From Marinimicrobium koreense (lineage in GTDB: Bacteria > Pseudomonadota > Gammaproteobacteria > Pseudomonadales > Cellvibrionaceae), in assembly GCF_003762925.1 (NCBI RefSeq), contig NZ_RJUK01000001.1, forward strand, positions 620,001 through 684,000: a stretch of 64,000 bases of DNA, in the 5' to 3' direction. The notes beneath the pieces were generated by a model. It was not told the DNA's origin and ran no database searches. It saw nothing but the letters and a program-made list of their open reading frames with translations. Both the position numbers and the translations under genes were made by a program. Shown here piece by piece: positions 55,324 through 64,000 of the stretch (position 1 is the stretch's first letter; each line of letters begins with the position of its first letter).

Positions 55324-56478
55324 ATGGAATTGACTCCACTGCAAGCGTCAGAGTTGGCTGATGGCATATATGACGTTCAAGACCGTGAACGCTTGAGGCT
55401 CTTCTTACTGCGACCCGAGTTTTCAGGTACAGGGAGTGGTTTACTCTCCGCAGAGGTGGGTACCCGGTTAATCAATACGGAAGATGCGTTTGGCCTGTGC
55501 GCTCAGGGGCGCGGACAACGAAAAAACGAACTCTTTTTCGTCTTCCGCGGCTCCACTTGGGCCAATTACGGTGCCGATTGGGCCAGCAACGCCAGGATCG
55601 GTCTGGAGCGGGGCAGAACTGGCACCTTGGTTCATATCGGTTTTAACCAGATCTTCAGCAGCCTCCTGCCACAACTGAAAGATTTCCTCGATAAACATCC
55701 GCATATTTCCGGTCCCATTCACTGCATCGGTCACAGTCTGGGCGGGGCAGTGGCGTCGTTGGTGGCAGACTGGCTCAAAGGCCAACGTCGCAACCCGGTC
55801 AAACTCTACACCTTTGGCGCACCCCGTGTCGGGCTGGAAGGCTTTGCTCGGCATCTGACGAACAGGGCTCTCTCGAGCAATATTTACCGTGTCTACCATA
55901 AAACCGATCCCGTCCCGATGATTCCGGTTTACCCCTACCGCCACCCGCCATCACCCGGTGATGGCTATCACATTCCCTGGGGCCGAGGCGCCATTTCCTT
56001 CGCCGCCCACCGTATCGGTCACTATGTGGACAGCACTCGTCAGTGCAGTTGGTTAGCGTTGAAAGGACGTCCCAATCCCGAGCTGGGAGAAGAGGCGCTC
56101 AAACAATGGTTGTCTCGAGACACTCTGGATAATCCCGCGGATCCGTCGGTTTGGGAGCGGGTCAATAGTGCGATGGCGTGGGTGCTGAGGAAAATCAGCG
56201 TGGTGTTTGTGGCGCCGATTCAGGCGGCATTGATGGGCGGGCTGACCTTGGCGGACCGAATTGCGCTGGCCTTGCGGCAGGGCGTTGATGCGTCCAAAGA
56301 CGCCGGGTTTTGGGTGTTGCGGTTGATGCGACGGATTATGAAGCTCTTGGGCTTTGGGGCGATTGCGGAGACGACGGCGGAGCTCACCAGAGAGCTCATG
56401 CGTTGGGTGCTGATCCGGTTGATCGATCGAATGACCCAGATGGCGCAACGGGCTTTGCGGCAGTTGCGGGGTGGGTGA
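55324..56478 (+). CDS. Class 3 lipase family protein
   Basis: This is an alpha/beta hydrolase of 384 residues with the nucleophile motif CIGHSLGGAVASL, the upstream FVFRGSTWANYGADWASNAR, and later catalytic Asp (YHKTDPVPM) and His (GHYVDSTRQ) candidates. No signal peptide is present. About 150 C-terminal residues form amphipathic or hydrophobic helices (VVFVAPIQAALMGGLTLADR; LMRWVLIRLIDRMTQ), unlike simple lipases. Strong AAGGAGG precedes the start. A cytoplasmic substrate, or export as a toxin-type phospholipase, are both possible; no secretion genes lie in the window. Confidence 0.85.
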   Translation: MELTPLQASELADGIYDVQDRERLRLFLLRPEFSGTGSGLLSAEVGTRLINTEDAFGLCAQGRGQRKNELFFVFRGSTWANYGADWASNARIGLERGRTGTLVHIGFNQIFSSLLPQLKDFLDKHPHISGPIHCIGHSLGGAVASLVADWLKGQRRNPVKLYTFGAPRVGLEGFARHLTNRALSSNIYRVYHKTDPVPMIPVYPYRHPPSPGDGYHIPWGRGAISFAAHRIGHYVDSTRQCSWLALKGRPNPELGEEALKQWLSRDTLDNPADPSVWERVNSAMAWVLRKISVVFVAPIQAALMGGLTLADRIALALRQGVDASKDAGFWVLRLMRRIMKLLGFGAIAETTAELTRELMRWVLIRLIDRMTQMAQRALRQLRGG

Positions 56479-56513
56479 TAGGTCTGGTGCGGCTTTACGG
56501 TTTGCCGTTGGTT

Positions 56514-56554
56514 CGTAACGGCGGATGCGGGCTTCGCCCTTATCCGCCCTACGC
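56514..56554 (-). repeat. REP-like element downstream of the lipase and metH (first of a pair)
   Basis: GTAACGGCGGATGCGGG leads into CCCTTATCCGCCCTACG. It sits between convergent genes (lipase and metH). Confidence 0.85.
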
Positions 56555-56569
56555 GAGCTGCCGTGGTAT

Positions 56570-56612
56570 CCGTAGGGGCCGAGCGCAGCGATTAAACCCC
56601 GCATCCGCCGTA
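56570..56612 (+). repeat. REP-like element, second of a pair near metH
   Basis: CGTAGGGGCCGAGCGCAGCG leads into CCCCGCATCCGCCGTAAAG. It is inverted relative to the preceding copy. A related variant (CGTAGGGGCAGAGCGCAGCG) lies after gyrA near 35891. Confidence 0.75.
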
Positions 56613-56641
56613 AAGTCACTTGAAAGTGAATATTTTGGTGA

Positions 56642-60358
<3,717 letters not shown>

Positions 60359-60468
60359 GGATTACCTATCAGAGGGGATTGATTTGATTCGAAAGGGCGT
60401 GGATTTTACCAGAAATGGTGGCAGGCCGCAGGTTCTGAGAGCTGGGGTAGGTTTTCTTTGCGCTATCG

Positions 60469-60514
60469 GGACGCATCACGTCCGAGACGCTGAGGGGCTA
60501 CCCCGCAGCGTCTC
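60469..60514 (-). promoter_or_regulatory. Tandem hairpins upstream of metH
   Basis: On the metH strand, GAGACGCTG pairs with CAGCGTCTC (60484-60492 with 60506-60514; the loop has its own GGGG/CCCC pairing). It is directly followed by GGACG/CGTCC (60469-60483). They lie about 110-155 bases before the metH start, in the leader or promoter region. A regulatory RNA element is possible; no known riboswitch consensus fits well. Confidence 0.4.
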
Positions 60515-60600
60515 TCAGTGCCATTAGCCATCCTAGTGGCGAAATCCGCAGATCATTACCGCTATTCTCCTCACCTAAGGAAGAGGCAGTTTGGCCGTGG

Positions 60601-60640
60601 GTTGCGGCGGATGCGGCCTCCGGCCTTATCCGCCCTACGG
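60601..60640 (-). repeat. REP-like element between metH and nfuA (first of a pair)
   Basis: GTTGCGGCGGATGCGGCC leads into CCTTATCCGCCCTACGG. The 497-bp gap 60359-60855 holds the metH hairpins, this REP pair, and the nfuA promoter. Confidence 0.85.
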
Positions 60641-60662
60641 CTGAGCGCAGCGGTATAGTCAC

Positions 60663-60699
60663 GCGTAGGGCGGATAAGCCAAAGGCGCATCCGCCGTAG
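60663..60699 (+). repeat. REP-like element between metH and nfuA (second of a pair)
   Basis: GCGTAGGGCGGATAAGCC leads into AAGGCGCATCCGCCGTAG, in inverted orientation to the preceding copy. Confidence 0.85.
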
Positions 60700-60768
60700 T
60701 TTAAGCACCGAAGTTGGCACATCGGACCGGACGTGAAGTAAGGTTAAGCGCCTCTGAAGGCACCCCCT

Positions 60769-60797
60769 TTGTCTCCAAGCCCAATATCCCGTAAAAT
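60769..60797 (+). promoter_or_regulatory. Candidate sigma-70 promoter of nfuA
   Basis: TTGTCT (60769-60774) and TAAAAT (60792-60797) are 17 bp apart. The -10 end overlaps the candidate IscR operator. Confidence 0.55.
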
Positions 60798-60820
60798 ACC
60801 CGAGTAAATCAATCAGGTAT
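60796..60820 (+). promoter_or_regulatory. Candidate type 1 IscR operator before nfuA
   Basis: A 25-bp site begins ATACCCGAGTAAATC and ends AATCAGGTAT, with inverted ATACC...GGTAT ends and an AT-rich centre. This is the layout of IscR type 1 sites at Fe-S assembly promoters. It overlaps the -10 and start region, as expected for repression by [2Fe-2S]-IscR. nfuA belongs to the IscR regulon in E. coli. Confidence 0.6.
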
Positions 60821-60855
60821 ACGCCTGTCCCAGTATTGGAGGCCCGCACGCCACT

Positions 60856-61443
60856 ATGGTCAATGTACAGATCACCGAATCCGCCCAGCAGTACCTCAAA
60901 GAGCTTCTGGACAAACAGAAGGACAGCGAGGGCGTCGGAATTCGCATGTTTGTTGCCAGCCCGGGAACCCCCCAGGCCGAGACCTGCATTGCCTACTGCC
61001 GCCCCGGCGAAGAAAAGGAAGACGACGAAATCGTCGAACTGACCGGCTTCAAAGCCTACTTTGAAGGCCGCAGCCTGCCATACCTGGAAGACGCCAAGGT
61101 CGATTACTCCCCGGACCGCATGGGTGGGCAGCTCACCATCCGGGCGCCAAATGCCAAAATGCCCCAGGTCAATGACGACAGTCCGCTCGAAGACCGCATC
61201 AACTACGTCCTGTACAACGAAATCAACCCGGGCCTCGCCTCTCATGGGGGTAACGTCAGCCTGGTGGAGATCACCGAGGACAACTACGCCGTATTGCGTT
61301 TCGGCGGCGGTTGCCAGGGCTGTGGGGCCGTGGAAGTGACCCTGAAAAACGGCGTTGAAGCGACGCTGAAAGAGAAGCTGCCCGAGTTGGCGGGTGTTCG
61401 GGATGTGACCGACCACACCGACCGCACCAACGCTTATATCTGA
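60856..61443 (+). CDS. nfuA: Fe-S biogenesis protein NfuA
   Basis: NfuA carries and delivers [4Fe-4S] clusters to apo-proteins. The 195-residue product has a degenerate A-type (HesB-like) domain (about residues 1-90) that targets clients, and a C-terminal Nfu domain with Cys153-x2-Cys156 in [12 protein letters not shown]. Length and spacing match E. coli NfuA. It is a single-gene unit between a candidate IscR-controlled promoter and a 20-bp hairpin. Confidence 0.96.
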   Translation: MVNVQITESAQQYLKELLDKQKDSEGVGIRMFVASPGTPQAETCIAYCRPGEEKEDDEIVELTGFKAYFEGRSLPYLEDAKVDYSPDRMGGQLTIRAPNAKMPQVNDDSPLEDRINYVLYNEINPGLASHGGNVSLVEITEDNYAVLRFGGGCQGCGAVEVTLKNGVEATLKEKLPELAGVRDVTDHTDRTNAYI

Positions 61444-61455
61444 CGCGATCCTCCG

Positions 61456-61499
61456 TAACCCGGCTTTACATCCGTGTTAACGGATGTAAAGCCGGGTTA
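61456..61499 (+). terminator. 20-bp perfect hairpin after nfuA
   Basis: 61456-61475 (TAACCCGGCTTTACATCCGT) pairs perfectly with 61480-61499 around a 4-base loop, 12 bp after the nfuA stop. There is no T-run, so it may end transcription by Rho or protect the mRNA end. Confidence 0.6.
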
Positions 61500-61584
61500 A
61501 AGCCCGGTAAAACCGCTGCCAACCACGTCGTAACTGCCGCACAATAGCCGCTCCAATAAATACAGGCAGGAGCGATAACAACGG

Positions 61585-62772
61585 ATGGTGGTTTCCCGGC
61601 AACTTTTCAAAAAAGCGGTGCTTGTCGCCGCGCTCGTTCTGATCACCTTGGCCGTGTTTCAATTCTGGCCGAGCGGTTCTAACGAAGAGGCGCTCGCCAG
61701 CGTCGAAGTCCGCCGTGGCAATATCGAGGCATTGGTTACCGCGACCGGCGTGCTGCAACCCCGCACCTATGTGGATGTCGGTGCTCAGGTGTCCGGCCAG
61801 TTGGAAACCCTGCACGTGCAGGTGGGTGATGAGGTCAAACAGGGGGATCTGCTGGCGGAAATTGACCCCACGGTGTACCTCGCCCGCGTCGATGGCACCC
61901 GAGCGCAGTTGCGCAACCAGCAGGCGCAACTGAAGGACCGCAAGGCGCAACTGACACTGGCCGAAATTCAGCTCCAGCGCCAGAAAAACCTCTTCGCCGA
62001 AGATGCGACCACCCGCGAAGCACTGCAAAGTGCGGAAGCGTCATTGCGTTCCGCCGAGGCACAGATCGAAGCACTGAGTGCCCAGATCGAGCAGACACAA
62101 TCCACGTTGCGTGCCGAGGAAGCCAACCTCGAGTACGCCAAAATCTATGCCCCCATGGACGGCACCATCGTGACCATCGACGCCCGCCAAGGGCAGACGC
62201 TGAACGCCTCCCAAACGACCCCGATACTGATGCGCATTGCCGACCTGGACACCATGAGTGTCCAGGCCCAGGTGTCGGAGGCGGATATCGGCCAGTTGGA
62301 GGCCGGAATGCCGGTTTACTTCACCACCCTGGGCAATCAGGGGCGACGCTGGGAAGGGCAGTTGTCCCGGATTGAACCGACTCCCCTGGTCGAAAACAAT
62401 GTGGTGCTCTATTACGCCCTGTTTGATGTGCCAAATCCCGGTGGACGCTTGCTGCCCCAGATGACGGCTCAGGTGTTTTTTGTCGCCGGAGCCGCTGACG
62501 ATGCCCTGATCGTCCCGGTATCCGCATTGCGCTACGGAGAGCGGACTCAACGTAACACTGAAGCAGCTTCCGGGAGCGGACGATCGGCAACGGTTTCTGT
62601 GGTGAGCCCCGGCGCTGAGCCGGCGTTACGGGAGGTGCGCGTCGGTGTCACCGATCGGGTGCACGCGGAAATCCTGTCCGGGTTGAGTGAGGGCGAACGG
62701 GTTCTGCTTAGTGGACCGGAAAGCCGCAACCGGCGCGAGCAGGGTAGTGGCATTCCACGGATGTTTCGCTGA
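61585..62772 (+). CDS. macA: MacA-like periplasmic adaptor of a tripartite ABC efflux system
   Basis: MacA-type membrane fusion proteins connect the ABC transporter MacB to an outer-membrane TolC channel. The 395-residue product has an N-terminal membrane anchor ([20 protein letters not shown]), a barrel-sandwich/lipoyl region ([14 protein letters not shown]), a long coiled-coil hairpin (about residues 100-185) and beta-barrel domains. It overlaps macB by one base. Export of a macrolide, a lipopeptide or a siderophore cannot be told apart by sequence. Confidence 0.9.
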   Translation: MVVSRQLFKKAVLVAALVLITLAVFQFWPSGSNEEALASVEVRRGNIEALVTATGVLQPRTYVDVGAQVSGQLETLHVQVGDEVKQGDLLAEIDPTVYLARVDGTRAQLRNQQAQLKDRKAQLTLAEIQLQRQKNLFAEDATTREALQSAEASLRSAEAQIEALSAQIEQTQSTLRAEEANLEYAKIYAPMDGTIVTIDARQGQTLNASQTTPILMRIADLDTMSVQAQVSEADIGQLEAGMPVYFTTLGNQGRRWEGQLSRIEPTPLVENNVVLYYALFDVPNPGGRLLPQMTAQVFFVAGAADDALIVPVSALRYGERTQRNTEAASGSGRSATVSVVSPGAEPALREVRVGVTDRVHAEILSGLSEGERVLLSGPESRNRREQGSGIPRMFR

Positions 62773-64000
62773 TGTCGAGCACCCCCATCCTGAGCTTGTC
62801 CGGTGTTACCAAGAGCTACCACAACGGCGAGCTTGAAACCCGGGTACTGCACGGTATTGACCTGACGGTTTACCCCGGGGAGTTTGTCGCCATCATGGGC
62901 GCCTCCGGCTCGGGTAAATCGACCCTGATGAATATCATCGGTTGCCTGGACAAACCCACTGAAGGCCAGTATTGCTTCAACGGGCGCGACGTTGCCAATC
63001 TCTCGCCGGATGAGTTGGCCCAGTTGCGTCGGGAGTCTTTCGGCTTTGTCTTCCAGAGCTACAACCTCCTGCCCGGCGCCAGTGCACTGGAGAATGTCGA
63101 AATGCCGGCAATCTACTCCGCGCTCACACCGGCCCAGCGGCGCGAGCGGGCCCGGGAATTGCTGTCCACACTTGGACTGGCTGATCGGCTCGACCACAAA
63201 CCCAGCCAATTATCCGGTGGTCAACAGCAGCGGGTTTCGATTGCCCGGGCGCTGATGAACGGTGGCCAGATCATTCTGGCAGACGAGCCCACTGGCGCAC
63301 TGGACAGTCACAGCGGACGGGAAGTGATGGCGTTGTTGCAGTCCCTGTCTGCACAGGGCCACACCATTGTACTGATCACTCATGATCCGGAAGTAGCCAA
63401 ACACGCCCATCGGCGTATCGATATCAGTGATGGTCGGATTGTCGCCGATCCGGGCGCGGCTGAGCCGGTATCGGACGCGGAGCAGCTGTCCGACCAGCCC
63501 GCTCCTGATTGGCACCGCGACCCGCCGTTTGCCAACGAGCTGACCGAAGGCACCAAAACCGCCCTTCGCTCATTGGGCAGTAACCTGTTCCGAACGGCAC
63601 TGACCCTGTTGGGTATTGTGATTGGGGTGGCCTCGGTCATCACCATGCTTGCCATCGGCGACGGCGCGCGCCAGGACGTGGTGGACCGGATCAGCTCCAT
63701 GGGCAGCAATCTGTTGCTGGTCCGACCCGGCGGGCCAGACCAGCGCGGAGGGCGCTGGAGTGTGACCACTCTGGTACCGGAAGACATGGACGCGATCAAC
63801 CAGACCGTACCCAATATCATTGCGGCCATTCCCGAGCTGACCGGCGGCCAGACACTGCGCTACGGCAATTCGGATCACCGCGCCGAGATCAACGCGACCT
63901 CCTACGCGTTTCCGGCAGCGCGCCAGTGGTCGGTGGCGACCGGCAACTTTTTTACTCTGGAGCAGCAGAACAACTACACCTCGGTGGCGGTTCTGGGGCA
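62772..64000 (+). CDS. macB: MacB-like ABC exporter, N-terminal part (runs off the window)
   Basis: The frame starts at ATG 62772 ([20 protein letters not shown]) and is open to the window end, giving about 409 of an expected 640-660 residues. The ATPase domain has Walker [14 protein letters not shown], signature [15 protein letters not shown] and Walker [12 protein letters not shown]. The first membrane helix ([17 protein letters not shown]) and the start of the periplasmic domain follow. It is the partner of macA; the remaining membrane helices lie outside the window. Confidence 0.93.
   Translation, partial: MSSTPILSLSGVTKSYHNGELETRVLHGIDLTVYPGEFVAIMGASGSGKSTLMNIIGCLDKPTEGQYCFNGRDVANLSPDELAQLRRESFGFVFQSYNLLPGASALENVEMPAIYSALTPAQRRERARELLSTLGLADRLDHKPSQLSGGQQQRVSIARALMNGGQIILADEPTGALDSHSGREVMALLQSLSAQGHTIVLITHDPEVAKHAHRRIDISDGRIVADPGAAEPVSDAEQLSDQPAPDWHRDPPFANELTEGTKTALRSLGSNLFRTALTLLGIVIGVASVITMLAIGDGARQDVVDRISSMGSNLLLVRPGGPDQRGGRWSVTTLVPEDMDAINQTVPNIIAAIPELTGGQTLRYGNSDHRAEINATSYAFPAARQWSVATGNFFTLEQQNNYTSVAVLG

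Noticed and set aside
60469-60514. SAH riboswitch in front of metH
   Set aside because: There are two hairpins, but the conserved GAGCGCUGC-type strand and the downstream pseudoknot partner could not be found by eye; kept only as an unassigned structure.

Overview
The window comes from a GC-rich gammaproteobacterium with a polar-type flagellum. Gene order and several markers point to the Pseudomonadales/Cellvibrionales neighbourhood: MotC/MotD-type second stator, ParC/ParP next to CheW, a fused tyrA-aroA gene, and mupP-ubiG-mtaD-gyrA synteny. The genus cannot be fixed from the sequence alone. No tRNA, rRNA, CRISPR, phage gene or transposase was seen.

Positions 1-29384 form one flagellar and chemotaxis block, all on the + strand. 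It starts with the end of fliF, then fliG-H-I-J, an HsbA/HsbR-like partner-switching pair plus an Hpt protein, fliK, fliL-M-N-O-P-Q-R-flhB, flhA-flhF-fleN-fliA, and cheY-cheZ-cheA-cheB-motC-motD-parC-parP-cheW followed by a DUF2802-type gene. Three near-perfect sigma-54 promoters lie before fliK, fliL and flhA, which fits a FleQ/RpoN class II hierarchy as in Pseudomonas.

Positions 29385-50974 hold housekeeping genes. On the - strand are yciK, mupP, ubiG and mtaD. On the + strand are gyrA, pheA, tyrA-aroA, cysD, cysN, comEA, pyrF, cmk, cpsG, galU, manC and rpsA. This is the Pseudomonas gyrA-to-rpsA supercluster, but serC, hisC and ihfB are missing from their usual places and sulfate-assimilation and nucleotide-sugar genes are inserted. 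Several of these junctions carry palindromic repeats.

Positions 51282-56478 are accessory. They hold a two-gene cassette of an ATP-grasp ligase and an unrecognised 664-residue protein with a papain-like Gln-Cys-His-Asn signature, then a small possibly exported protein and a class 3 lipase. Positions 56642-64000 hold metH (- strand), nfuA with a candidate IscR operator, macA and the start of macB.

Two intergenic repeat families stand out. One consists of short REP-like elements (GTAGGGCGGATAAG...GCATCCGCCGT), often in inverted pairs. The other is a family of eight long inverted repeats of about 90-150 bp. Their arms differ between copies, yet the two arms of each copy remain complementary, and the loop carries a conserved core. 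Three pairs of them sit head to head, and two of these pairs build larger nested or cloverleaf palindromes.
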